From CAYRVF01 sp964427535 (lineage in GTDB: Bacteria > Chloroflexota > Ktedonobacteria > Ktedonobacterales > JADMIN01): 64,000 nt of DNA. The stretch spans positions 77,072 to 141,071 of the forward strand of contig CAYRVF010000001.1 in NCBI GenBank assembly GCA_964427535.1. The letters are read 5' to 3'. How positions within the stretch are numbered: position 1 is the first letter of the stretch; each line of letters starts with the position of its first letter. The translations under genes were made by a program, and so were the position numbers. A model generated the notes under the pieces. The model searched no databases. It worked only from the letters and a program-made list of their open reading frames with translations, and was not told the DNA's origin. Positions 45,144-54,026 of this stretch are shown here, one piece after another.

Positions 45144-46040
45144 ATGAACGTCTCGATGCAGCAGCTGACGAAGGTGTATGGCGGGAACGTCCACGCGCTC
45201 AACGGCGTGACGCTCACGATTCCCAGTGGCATGTTTGGCCTGCTCGGTCCCAACGGCGCGGGCAAGACGACGCTGATGCGCATTTTGGCGGGCATCCTGC
45301 ACCCGACGAGCGGAAGTGTGCGTATCGGCGGGCGGGAGGTCCGTGGCGAGCACGACCGCATCGAGGTCAAGCGCATCCTGGGCTACTTGCCGCAGGAGCT
45401 GGGCGTCTACCCCGACCTCTCGGCGCGTGACTTCCTCGACTACATCGGCATCCTCAAGGGGCTGACGCATGCGAAGGCGCGCCGCGCGCGTGTCGCGGAG
45501 CTGCTGGAGCTCGTCTCGCTGAGCGACGTCGCCAGCCGGAAGCTCAAGACGTTCTCGGGCGGCATGAAGCGGCGTGTGGGCATCGCGCAGGCGCTGCTCA
45601 ACGACCCACGGCTGCTGATCGTCGATGAGCCGACGGCAGGGCTCGACCCAGAGGAGCGCATCCGCTTCCGCAACCTGCTCGCCGACCTCGCGGGCGACCG
45701 CACCGTCCTGCTCTCCACCCACATCGTGGAAGACATCGCGCAGACCTGCCAGCAGCTCGCCGCGCTCACTGGCGGGCGGGTCGTCTATTCGGGCGCGATC
45801 ACGGAGCTGCTGGAGCAGACGCGTGGGCACGTCTGGCAGATCACGACCGCTGGCGCCAAGCCGGAGGGGGACTTCACGCTGGTCTCGGCCGCGCCGCTGG
45901 CGGGCGGCGAGATGCAGTATCGGGTGGTGGGTGAGCCGGAGCGCACGCTCGCGGCGCGGCCCGTCGAGCCGGGGCTGGAGGATAGCTATGTCTGGCTGAT
46001 GCGCACGCACCGCGAGCGCGTCGTGAGCGCCGCCTCCTAG
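45144..46040 (+). CDS. ABC transporter ATP-binding protein
   Basis: 298 residues from the ATG at 45144 (GAGGAG upstream); earlier in-frame starts exist at 45123 and 45012. Walker A GPNGAGKTTL, Q-loop YLPQELGVYP, signature FSGGMKRRVGIAQALL, Walker B LLIVDEPTAGLDP, H-loop STHIVED. Drives the exporter formed by the two preceding permeases. The sigma-anti-sigma-permease-permease-ATPase order makes this a self-contained stress-response export unit. Peptide antibiotics or lipids are typical substrates in the family, not proven here. Confidence 0.92.
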   Translation: MNVSMQQLTKVYGGNVHALNGVTLTIPSGMFGLLGPNGAGKTTLMRILAGILHPTSGSVRIGGREVRGEHDRIEVKRILGYLPQELGVYPDLSARDFLDYIGILKGLTHAKARRARVAELLELVSLSDVASRKLKTFSGGMKRRVGIAQALLNDPRLLIVDEPTAGLDPEERIRFRNLLADLAGDRTVLLSTHIVEDIAQTCQQLAALTGGRVVYSGAITELLEQTRGHVWQITTAGAKPEGDFTLVSAAPLAGGEMQYRVVGEPERTLAARPVEPGLEDSYVWLMRTHRERVVSAAS

Positions 46041-46124
46041 CTCGGCCGGCCGGTGGCCACGTGGCGCGTTCCTCTGGTCAGTGCGCGGGTCCGTATGGAC
46101 CGATCACACCGGATGATCCGCAGT

Positions 46125-46153
46125 TTGCCGCTTTCTGTGCCTGCCACGAGAAT
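46125..46153 (+). promoter_or_regulatory. Candidate promoter of the beta-grasp/DUF4132 operon
   Basis: TTGCCG, 17-bp spacer, GAGAAT (4 of 6 matches each to -35 and -10). It ends 28 bases before the ATG at 46181. Judged by eye. Confidence 0.35.
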
Positions 46154-46180
46154 GGTGAGACATAGGAAGCGAGGTGTATC

Positions 46181-46591
46181 ATGCCGTCACCGGTGCACAC
46201 GCTCACCATCGTCGACGAATCGACGCTGGGTGCGCGGCGATCCTGGCAGCTGGATGTGCGCGACCTGCTGGAAGAGACGCTCACGCTCCGTGAGATTCTC
46301 CGCCGACGCATCTATCAGGAAGTGACCGAGTACAATGCGCAGCGCTCCGAGCGCTTCGCCGGGCTGGTGCAGCCAACCGCGATAGAGCGCACGCTCAACG
46401 GCACTCGCCCGAAATTCCCAGGCCGCATTGACTGGCAGGCGCAGTATGAGCAGGCGGTCGAGGCCTTCGCCCGGCGCGGCTACATCGTGCTGGTGGACGA
46501 CCAGCACATCACCGCACTGGATACGCCTGTCGCCCTTCACGCCGGGACGGAAATCACCTTCCTGAAGCTGGTGCCGCTGGTCGGCGGGTAA
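46181..46591 (+). CDS. Probable beta-grasp (ubiquitin/MoaD-like) protein ending in Gly-Gly
   Basis: 136 residues. Starts VHTLTIVDESTLGARRSWQLDV (an apparent beta-hairpin), then a long helix (LLEETLTLREILRRRIYQEV), a middle region including QPTAIERTLNG, a second helix and the strand YIVLVDDQHI. The end, HAGTEITFLKLVPLVGG, resembles the last strand and diglycine tail of MoaD/ThiS and ubiquitin-like proteins. The chain terminates exactly after Gly-Gly, so no protease would be needed to expose it. It is followed 22 bases later by the DUF4132 gene. No function is established; conjugation or thiocarboxylate chemistry is inference. Confidence 0.7.
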   Translation: MPSPVHTLTIVDESTLGARRSWQLDVRDLLEETLTLREILRRRIYQEVTEYNAQRSERFAGLVQPTAIERTLNGTRPKFPGRIDWQAQYEQAVEAFARRGYIVLVDDQHITALDTPVALHAGTEITFLKLVPLVGG

Positions 46592-46613
46592 GCGGGTACG
46601 AAGGAGCGCATCC

Positions 46614-49331
46614 ATGGACGATCTGCCGACCATCCTCGCCAGGATTGCCACGAACCGCGCCGGCACGAGCACCGCCAGTCCTGTGATCAGGGCCGCCGAG
46701 CGCCTGCTGAACGAGTATAGTGCCCAGATGGAACGCTGCCGCACGCCCTGGGCGGTCAAGCCAGCCGAGCTTGACGCAGGGCGGGCGATTCTGGCCAGTG
46801 CTCCCGCCGTGCAGCTTGCCGTGATCCGCGCGGCACTCCGCCAGCGGCACCAGCCGCGGCACTGGTATCGCGATCACGCGCTGCTCAGCCAGCTCGCCAG
46901 GCGCGCGCTGCCCTACACGCTGGACGACGTGCGCGCCATTCTCCAGGCGCTCGCCGCGGCCGAGAACACGTACGTCGTGCCCTGCCAGGCGCTGTTACGC
47001 GGCGTCGCCCGGCCACTCGCGGACGCCGCGGTGCGCGCGGCCTGCCAGGCAGAGCTCGATGCGGTGCGTGTTGCCGCTAGCACCCGCTGGTACGACTCGG
47101 CGGAGACGCGCCGGTTGCTCAAGCTGCTGGACGAGATTGTGGCCCCTGAGGTGAGCGCTGCGGGCGTCCGCATCGCGTCGGATGAGTGGGGGGAGCAGGT
47201 GCGCCCTCTGCTTGATACGATGGAGCCGGCGGCGCGAGTCCCGTGGCAGGCGCTGCTGCGGCAGTGCGCCAGCGCACGCGGGAGTGCGCCGAGCGGCAAA
47301 TGGCTCGCCGAGGCGCGCCTGGTGCGCGATGCCGTAGGCGGTGAGCGATTCGCCGCGCTGGCGGCCGAGTGGCTCGGCGCATTCCGCACGAGTGGCAATA
47401 CGCCCCCAGCATTTGATGGAGCGTCGGCTCGGTACATCAACCGGGGATGCCTGCTCGACGACGACAACGTGGCGTTGCTGCGGGGCCTGGCCTGGTGTTG
47501 TGCCGACATGTCGAGCGCTGCGCTGGCGGCTGTGCTGGCGGATGCCGCACTGGCGGGGTACCGCAAGATCACGGGCATCGGTCCGCGCTCGGCGGCGGTG
47601 GCGGGCGCGTGTGTCTTCGCGCTGAAGCGCATGCCAGGTCTGCAGGGCGCCGCACAGCTCGAACGCGTGCGCCTGGGGGTGAAACAGCCAACCTACAGAA
47701 CGCGCATTGAAACGGCGCTCGACGAGGCCGCGCAGCGCGAGGGCATGACGCGGGCGGACCTCGTCGACATGACGGTACCGACGTTCGACCTGCAGGATGG
47801 ACGCCGCTGCGTCGCGATTGGATCGGCACGCGCTGAGCTGGCGGTGGCCGGCAGCGACGTGCGTGTCACGTGGATCGACGCGGGCGGCAGGCGTCGCACC
47901 ACTCCACCCGCCGACGTTCCGCGCGACCACCACGACGAGCTGAAGGCGCTCAAACGCCTCCGCGACGATCTGATACGCATGCTGTCCGCGCAGCGCGACC
48001 GCCTCGAGCGCTTGCCCCTGGCCGCACGCGAATGGTCGCTGCCCGACTGGCGGGCGCGCTACCACGACCATCCACTCGTCGGCCTGCTCGCCCGCCGCTT
48101 GATCTGGCGCTTCAGCTGGGCCGACGCGCGTGGCGCGGCGCGGATCGCCGATGGCATCTGGGACGGCGCCCAGCTTGTCGATGCCGCCGACCATCCGCTC
48201 GACCTGCCAGAGGTGGCGGAGACGACGGAGACGACGGAGACGACGGACGGGCCAGACGCGCCAGACGCGTCGGCCACACCGCCGACGGCGGTCACGGTGA
48301 CGTTGTGGCATCCCGTTGCCAGCCCCGCGCGGGACGTGCTCGCCTGGCGTGAGTGGCTCGAGCGCCACCAGCTGACACAGCCCTTCAAGCAGGCGCACCG
48401 TGAGGTCTATCTACTGACCGATGCCGAACGCTCCACGCGCGTCTACTCGAACCGCTTCGCCGCGCACATTCTGCGGCAACATCAGTTCAATGCCCTCTGC
48501 GCCGCCCGCGGCTGGCGCAACACGCTGCGCCTGATGGTCGATGACACCTACCCACCGGCCACACTCGAGCTGCCCCGCTGGGGCCTGCGCGCCGAGTTCT
48601 GGATCGAGGGTGCGGGCGACACATATGGCACCGATACGAATGCGATCGGCACCTATCTCTCCGTCAGCACCGATCAGGTCCGCTTTTACTCGCTCGACGC
48701 ACCGGGCAACACGGCGCACGCCGGCGGTGGCGGCTACACCGGGGAGTGGCGCTGGGGGTGGCCGCGGCCGGGACAACACGGACAGACGCAGCGGCACCCA
48801 CTCGGCCCCGTGCCGTTGGAGCAAATTCCCGCGCTGGTTCTCTCGGAGGTGCTGCGCGATATCGATCTGTTCGTGGGGGTCGCGAGCGTGGGCAACGATC
48901 CCACCTGGCAAGACGGCGGACCGACGGGGCGCTACCGCGACTACTGGCAGTCCTACAGCTTCGGCGAACTCTCGGCGACGGCCGAGACGCGCAAGGCGCT
49001 GTTGCGGCGCCTCGTCCCCCGGCTGACCATCGCCGATCGCTGCACACTGGACGGGCGGTTCTTGCGCGTCCGTGGCGACCTGCGTACCTACAAAATCCAT
49101 TTGGGGTCGGGCAACATCCTCATGGAACCCAACGACCAGTATTTGTGCATCGTGCCCGGACGGGGCGCGGGCTCCGCGGACGCCGCGACGCGGGGGCTCT
49201 TCCTGCCGTTCGAGGGCGACGCCGTCCTGGCGATCGTGCTCTCCAAGGCGTTGCTGCTGGCTGCGGACACGACGATCACCGACCCGAGCATCACCCGGCA
49301 GATCGGGCAGATCGGGCAGCAGGCCACCTGA
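46614..49331 (+). CDS. DUF4132 (MolR-like) large protein
   Basis: 905 residues; ATG with GAAGGAGC 7 bases upstream. The N-terminal 400 residues are helical repeat-like. The DUF4132 signature region follows (about 440-520: DHHDELKALKRLRDDL, then HPLVGLLARRLIWRF). A Thr/Glu repeat linker (about 536-544) precedes the C-terminal region with FKQAHREVYLLT, YSNRFAAHILRQHQF, LRDIDLFVGVASVGNDP and TIADRCTLDGRFLRVRGDL. No membrane segment, no enzyme motif I can name. E. coli MolR/YehI-type proteins are relatives; their biochemical role is unknown. Tight coupling with the beta-grasp protein suggests they act together. Confidence 0.8.
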   Translation: MDDLPTILARIATNRAGTSTASPVIRAAERLLNEYSAQMERCRTPWAVKPAELDAGRAILASAPAVQLAVIRAALRQRHQPRHWYRDHALLSQLARRALPYTLDDVRAILQALAAAENTYVVPCQALLRGVARPLADAAVRAACQAELDAVRVAASTRWYDSAETRRLLKLLDEIVAPEVSAAGVRIASDEWGEQVRPLLDTMEPAARVPWQALLRQCASARGSAPSGKWLAEARLVRDAVGGERFAALAAEWLGAFRTSGNTPPAFDGASARYINRGCLLDDDNVALLRGLAWCCADMSSAALAAVLADAALAGYRKITGIGPRSAAVAGACVFALKRMPGLQGAAQLERVRLGVKQPTYRTRIETALDEAAQREGMTRADLVDMTVPTFDLQDGRRCVAIGSARAELAVAGSDVRVTWIDAGGRRRTTPPADVPRDHHDELKALKRLRDDLIRMLSAQRDRLERLPLAAREWSLPDWRARYHDHPLVGLLARRLIWRFSWADARGAARIADGIWDGAQLVDAADHPLDLPEVAETTETTETTDGPDAPDASATPPTAVTVTLWHPVASPARDVLAWREWLERHQLTQPFKQAHREVYLLTDAERSTRVYSNRFAAHILRQHQFNALCAARGWRNTLRLMVDDTYPPATLELPRWGLRAEFWIEGAGDTYGTDTNAIGTYLSVSTDQVRFYSLDAPGNTAHAGGGGYTGEWRWGWPRPGQHGQTQRHPLGPVPLEQIPALVLSEVLRDIDLFVGVASVGNDPTWQDGGPTGRYRDYWQSYSFGELSATAETRKALLRRLVPRLTIADRCTLDGRFLRVRGDLRTYKIHLGSGNILMEPNDQYLCIVPGRGAGSADAATRGLFLPFEGDAVLAIVLSKALLLAADTTITDPSITRQIGQIGQQAT

Positions 49332-49604
49332 CGCGTTCCCTGCCGCCGAGCCGCCCACGGCTGCGAGCACGGGAGGGCATCGTCCATGGCGCCCATCCAT
49401 GCCCATGCCGCTCACGCCCATGCGACTCATGCCCACGCGACCCGCGCCGCTGACGCCTGTGTCAGCCGCAGCGACAGCGACAGCCAGGGCAGACGCTGGT
49501 CCGGTGCGTCTAACGCGCTGTCGCGTTCGTGCGTATCATAAGGGCAGAGACACTGATCGCGGGACCGTCACGCGCCGCCCGGAGGACGCGGAGGAGTGGA
49601 TGCC
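49332..49604. repeat. Intergenic region with GCCCATG-type repeats
   Basis: Between about 49387 and 49455 the element GCCCATG/GCCCACG recurs at irregular short spacing (at least five copies). No gene supported. Confidence 0.4.
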
Positions 49605-50183
49605 ATGCCGAACGGACCAGACCCCTATCTGACCGAAAGCGATGCGCCGACGTGGCCGGGTGCTCAGGCCGCGCCACCGGCGCCCGCGCCTCCACCGTAT
49701 GCTCCACAGGCCGCTGCGTATCCGGCGCCCCCACCCTATGCGTCGCCCGCCTCGGCGCCGTACAACGTCCAGGCACCCCCACCACAGCAGCAGGCGCCGT
49801 ATGCCCAGTATGCCCAGTATGCGCCGTATCCGCCAGCGGCCGCGCCGCAGCAACAAGGAGGGCGCGGGCGAGGCGGCCGGGGCGGTGCGCGACTGGGGGT
49901 GACGTTCCGGTTGGCGCTGCTGATCTCGTTCGCGCTCAGCATCGTCGAGGCGCTGCTCGTGGTGCGGATCGCGCTGGAGTTGCTGGCGGCCAACCCCGAG
50001 GCGAATTTTACCAGCCTTATCCTCGGGCTGACGGACCCGCTCGTCGCGCCGTTCCAGGGCGTCTTCCCCACGCTGGCGGCGCTGCAGGGGCACGCGCTGG
50101 ATACGGCGGCGCTGCTGGCGCTGGTGGTGTACGCGCTGGCCACCCGTGTGCTGCTGGCCGCGATGCGCCTCGTCACACGCTAA
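49605..50183 (+). CDS. YggT-like membrane protein with Pro/Tyr-rich N-terminus
   Basis: 192 residues from the ATG at 49605; a GTG at 49596 is possible. Residues 1-90 are Pro/Ala/Tyr/Gln-rich (YAQ repeats) and end in a Gly/Arg-rich basic patch. Two hydrophobic helices follow (about 105-130 and 160-185), with NFTSLILGLTDPLVAPFQGVFP between them, close to the YggT/YlmG-type motif (PLLxPFR). YggT-like proteins are implicated in membrane or division functions; not determined here. Confidence 0.72.
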   Translation: MPNGPDPYLTESDAPTWPGAQAAPPAPAPPPYAPQAAAYPAPPPYASPASAPYNVQAPPPQQQAPYAQYAQYAPYPPAAAPQQQGGRGRGGRGGARLGVTFRLALLISFALSIVEALLVVRIALELLAANPEANFTSLILGLTDPLVAPFQGVFPTLAALQGHALDTAALLALVVYALATRVLLAAMRLVTR

Positions 50184-50631
50184 TTCGCACGGCAGTTCGC
50201 ACACTCATCCACACTCATCCACGCGCGTTCGCGCGCATTCGCACGCGCGTCCCCCAGCGGTCTGCCCGCGAGTGCGGCGCGGTGCGCGCGGGTCTGTGCT
50301 ATGCTGGGACATATCCACCTGCTGTAGGGTTCACCGGGAGCGCGGGTGCGCCCGTTTGCCGCGTTCACCATCCTACCGTCTCCCACCGCCTCGCCGTCGT
50401 CACGGCTCGCACCGCTCGCGCCTTCGCCGCCATCGCTGGAAGCATGCACTCGCATCATCGCTCGCGTCATCATCTTCGCATCATCGCTCGTGTCATCATC
50501 ATCGCTCGCGTCTTCGTCGACTGGTATGGTGCCCGTGCCACGCGGGACGATGGTCCGTCTGGCGGGCGGCGTGAGGCTGGTCCGCGCGCCGTGGAGGGAT
50601 CCCGCGCCCGCAGCGAGGAGGGGAGGACCGC
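50184..50631. repeat. Non-coding interval with tandem repeats
   Basis: Contains CACTCATC/TTCGCGCGC-type short repeats at 50199-50247 and an imperfect 26-bp tandem repeat (ATCATCGCTCGCGTC core) at about 50453-50517, two full copies and a third partial. No gene supported. The sedolisin promoter should be here. Confidence 0.45.
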
Positions 50632-52020
50632 ATGCGTCGTGTACACCGCGCCCGCGTCGCGCTGGCCGTCGTCGCTGCCCTGCTCGTCCTGCTCGCCAGC
50701 CTCTGCGGCACGGCGGGCAAGGTGCGCACCGTCCACGCGGCGCCCGCGGGGGTGCTGGCGCCGCGCGTGAACGCGATCGAGCTCGCGCCGTCGCTGGTCG
50801 CCGTGCCGACCACCGCCGACTGTCTGACGTTGCTCGGCATTCACTGCTACCAGCCCGCGCAGATCCAGCGGGCGTACGACGTGTGGCCGCTCTACGCGCA
50901 GGGGATGACCGGCGCCGGACGGACCATCGTGCTGGTGGATGCCTTCGGCTCGCCGACGATTGCCAACGACCTGCACGTCTTCGACCAGAGCTTTGGCCTG
51001 CCCGATCCGGCGCTCAGCGTGCTCCAGCCGGCGGGGCCGGTGCCGCCGTTTGACCCCGCGAACGCCGACATGGCGGCCTGGGCGGGCGAGACCACGCTGG
51101 ACGTGGAATGGGCGCACGCGATGGCGCCGGGGGCCAGCATCGTGCTGGTGGAGACGCCCGTCGCCGAGAGCGAGGGCGTGACCGGCTTCCCCGAGATCGT
51201 GGCGGCGGAGAACGCCGTGCTCGACCAGAACATCGGCGACGTCATCTCGCAGAGCTTCGGCGCGACCGAGGCGACCTTCTCCTCACCGGCGACGCTGCTC
51301 ACGCTGCGGAGCGCCTTTGTCAACGCGCACGACCGACAGGTGACGGTGCTGGGCGCCGCGGGTGATGACGGCGCGACCGGCCCGCTGCTCGACGGCTCGT
51401 GCTGCTCTCCTACGCCGGTGTTGGCCTGGCCATCGTCCGATCCGCTGGTGACCGCGGTCGGCGGCACGCAACTGCTGCTCGACGCCAACGGCAACCGCAT
51501 CGCGCCCGATACCGTCTGGCACGACCACTACGGCGCGGGCGGCGGAGGCGTCTCGGCGGTCTTCGCCCGGCCGGACTTCCAGGCGGGTCTGTCGCAGCCG
51601 CCGCCATCGGCAGGCGTCGCGAGCACGGGCCGCGGCACGCCCGACATCAGCATGAGCGCGGCCGTCGATGGCGGGGTCGTCGTGTACTCCAGCTACGATC
51701 CGGCGCACACGGGCTATCACATCGTGGGCGGCACGAGCGAGGCCGCGCCGCTCTTCGCGGGCATCGTCGCCATCGCCGACCAAGTGGCGGGCCAGCGCCT
51801 CGGCGACCTGAATAACCGCCTTTATCGTCTCAGCCAGGAGGAGAACAACGGCATCGTCGATGTGACCAGCGGTGACAACTCGTTCAACGGCGTCACCGGC
51901 TACACCGCGGGCCCCGGCTACGACCTGGCCAGCGGCCTGGGCACCGTCGACGCGGCCAAGTTCGTCCCCGCGCTGGTCGGTGACGAACACCAGCACGGCA
52001 ACCAGGACGACAACTCGTAA
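50632..52020 (+). CDS. Exported S53 (sedolisin-type) peptidase without a long propeptide
   Basis: 462 residues; GGAGG 6 bases before ATG. Signal peptide (1-37, hydrophobic core VALAVVAALLVLLAS, AxA at VHAAP). S53 catalytic residues: Glu and Asp in GETTLDVEWAH (near 153-157), the oxyanion Asp in GAAGDDGA (near 245), and nucleophile Ser in GGTSEAAP (near 369). C-terminal calcium-site-like GYDLASGLGTVD. Usual sedolisins carry an approximately 170-residue pro-domain; here only about 45 residues separate signal and catalytic domain. Acid-active secreted protease by family. Confidence 0.88.
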   Translation: MRRVHRARVALAVVAALLVLLASLCGTAGKVRTVHAAPAGVLAPRVNAIELAPSLVAVPTTADCLTLLGIHCYQPAQIQRAYDVWPLYAQGMTGAGRTIVLVDAFGSPTIANDLHVFDQSFGLPDPALSVLQPAGPVPPFDPANADMAAWAGETTLDVEWAHAMAPGASIVLVETPVAESEGVTGFPEIVAAENAVLDQNIGDVISQSFGATEATFSSPATLLTLRSAFVNAHDRQVTVLGAAGDDGATGPLLDGSCCSPTPVLAWPSSDPLVTAVGGTQLLLDANGNRIAPDTVWHDHYGAGGGGVSAVFARPDFQAGLSQPPPSAGVASTGRGTPDISMSAAVDGGVVVYSSYDPAHTGYHIVGGTSEAAPLFAGIVAIADQVAGQRLGDLNNRLYRLSQEENNGIVDVTSGDNSFNGVTGYTAGPGYDLASGLGTVDAAKFVPALVGDEHQHGNQDDNS

Positions 52021-52138
52021 GGGATTCGTGCTCGGAAACGACTGCGCGCTTCCGAGCTAGCGTCCGGTGCCCGGCAGCGTGTGCGCTGTGCACATGGGTG
52101 GTGCCGGACGCCGGACGAACCGTCTCACGACCATTGCG

Positions 52139-52189
52139 AGAGAACGACGGGATGACAGCGGGCATGCGGCCGCGATCCCGTCGTTCTCT
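52139..52189. terminator. Bidirectional hairpin terminator
   Basis: Perfect 15-bp stem (52139-52153 with 52175-52189), 21-base loop, between the convergent sedolisin and Ser/Thr kinase genes. Confidence 0.65.
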
Positions 52190-52229
52190 GCGTGCACGCT
52201 GGCCGCCACAGTGGGAGGCGCGGCGTGGC

Positions 52230-54026
52230 TCAGCGCTTCGGGCAGGCGTCCGTGGCGAAGCTGAGCAGCGCGGGCTGGCCGGCTTTCGAGTTGAGCGCCT
52301 TGAAGGTGATGTAGTCGGCATGCGCGGATGTGTCACGGGCGCTGGTGACGGTGATGGTCGCGTCCCTCCCCGCGGACAGCCAGCCGCCGCCCGGTGAGAC
52401 CGCGACGCCCGCGAAGAGCGGCGCACTGACATACCACAGCACGCCCTCAGCGCCGGTGTTGGAGAGGTCGAGCGTGGCCGACGCAGTCTCGGCGTCGCAG
52501 CCCAGGCGCACGCTGGCGAGCGAGAGCGTAAGCCAGCCCAGCGGCGGAGTGGGGGTGGCGGTAGCCGTCGGCAACGGCGTGGGCGTGGAGGTCGCGGTGG
52601 CCGTGGGGCGGGTCGCCACACCGGCCTGGGCGCCGGGTGCGCGTCCGGCCTGACCGAGGTGGGCCAGCGTGCCACAGGCCAGCACGAGCAGCAGCACGAC
52701 GCCCATAGCGAGGAGGAGCGCGCGTCCCCGCGCGCGTCTGCGGGTCCCTGGTCCCGGATTCGGTCCTGGCACGTGGCCTTCCGGTGCGGGCCATGCCGCA
52801 CCCGGCCAGACCGGCGCGCCACCACCACCTCGGCCACCACCACCTCGGTGCGCGCTGTCCACGCCCCATGTGCCCGGCGTGCCCGGCGTGCCCGGTGTGC
52901 CGTCGACGAGCGTGGGCGCACCCGGCGCCATGGTCTCCGTTAGCTCCGTCTGCGCGGTCGCCTGCCCTGCGCCGCCTGCGCCGCCCGCGACGTCGCCGAA
53001 TCGGAGGGGAGCGGCGACGAGTGCTGGCGGGCGGGCGTCTGGCTCGATCATCTGGCCCGTGGCGGCGCCGTCGCGGGCAGTACGGGCAGCACGGGGAGCG
53101 GTGGTGCCGCTGGCGGCGGCCGATGTGGTGGCAGACTGGAGCGCACGCGCAAACGTGCCCGCCGTGCGTGGCCGGTCGCTGGGCGTGCGCGAGAGCGCCC
53201 AGGTCAGCACGTCCTCGACGGAGGTGGGCAGATCGGGCCGGCGCGCGCGCAGCGGCAGCGGAGACATCGCGGCAGCCCGGCGCAGCACCTCGGCGGTACG
53301 TGCGCCGTCGTGGGGCGGTACACCGGTGAGCAACGTGTAGGTGAGCGCGCCCAAGGCGTAGATGTCCACCGCGGGGCCGACGGGTGCTCCCGCGATCTGT
53401 TCGGGCGCCATGTAGTGCGGTGTGCCGAGCACGGCACCTTCGACCGTGAGCGCCGGATCGTCGGCGGCACCGGGCCGCAGCGTCGCGAGCGGCGCGTCCG
53501 GGCGGTCGAGCAGGCGCGCGATGCCGAAGTCGGCCAGCAGCAGGCGCCCGTCGCCGTGGCGCAGCACGTTGGAGGGCTTGACGTCACGATGAATCACGCC
53601 GCGGCTGTGGGCGTAGTCCAGCGCAGCGGCGATCTGCGCGACGAGGGGCAGCGCCTGGTGGAGTGCGAGGGCGCCGCTGCGCTCCAGGAGCTGCTGCAGC
53701 GAGCCGCCGCTGAGATAGGGCATGACGAGATAGGCGGTCTGGTCTTCCTCGCCGAACGCATAGACGGGCACGATGTGGGTGTGGTCGAGCGCGGCGGTGG
53801 CGTCGGCCTCGCGACGGAAACGCGCCAGGAAGGCCGCCCAGGCCCGCGGGTCGCTCTCCTCGGCGCGCCGCAGCACCTTCACCGCGACCTGCCGCCACGG
53901 GCGCTCCTGCCGGGCAAGGTAGACGGCGCCCATGCCGCCGATGCCCAAGGGGCGCTCGAGCACGCAGGAGCCGAGGCGCAGCCCCACCAGCCGCTCTGCG
54001 TTCCAGGGTGTGCTCACGTCCTTCAC
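52230..54026 (-). CDS. Membrane Ser/Thr protein kinase with extracellular domain
   Basis: 598 residues from a GTG at 54026; another GTG at 54017 is possible. Kinase domain about 15-285: LGIGGMGAVYLA, Lys in VAVKVLR, HRDVKPSNVL, ADFGIARL, GTPHYMAPEQ. Then a Pro/Gly/Thr-rich cytoplasmic linker (300-450), one TM helix (ALLLAMGVVLLLVLACGTLAH), a Thr/Pro-rich stalk, and an approximately 100-residue extracellular beta-sandwich-like domain with two Cys. The ectodomain may sense a ligand. An ORF extension upstream is not supported. Confidence 0.9.
   Translation of the reverse strand: MKDVSTPWNAERLVGLRLGSCVLERPLGIGGMGAVYLARQERPWRQVAVKVLRRAEESDPRAWAAFLARFRREADATAALDHTHIVPVYAFGEEDQTAYLVMPYLSGGSLQQLLERSGALALHQALPLVAQIAAALDYAHSRGVIHRDVKPSNVLRHGDGRLLLADFGIARLLDRPDAPLATLRPGAADDPALTVEGAVLGTPHYMAPEQIAGAPVGPAVDIYALGALTYTLLTGVPPHDGARTAEVLRRAAAMSPLPLRARRPDLPTSVEDVLTWALSRTPSDRPRTAGTFARALQSATTSAAASGTTAPRAARTARDGAATGQMIEPDARPPALVAAPLRFGDVAGGAGGAGQATAQTELTETMAPGAPTLVDGTPGTPGTPGTWGVDSAHRGGGGRGGGGAPVWPGAAWPAPEGHVPGPNPGPGTRRRARGRALLLAMGVVLLLVLACGTLAHLGQAGRAPGAQAGVATRPTATATSTPTPLPTATATPTPPLGWLTLSLASVRLGCDAETASATLDLSNTGAEGVLWYVSAPLFAGVAVSPGGGWLSAGRDATITVTSARDTSAHADYITFKALNSKAGQPALLSFATDACPKR
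52870..52896 (-). repeat. 9-bp in-frame tandem repeat in the kinase linker
   Basis: Three copies of a GTGCCCGGC-type unit (read on plus), encoding Pro-Gly-Thr repeats on the minus strand. Confidence 0.75.
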
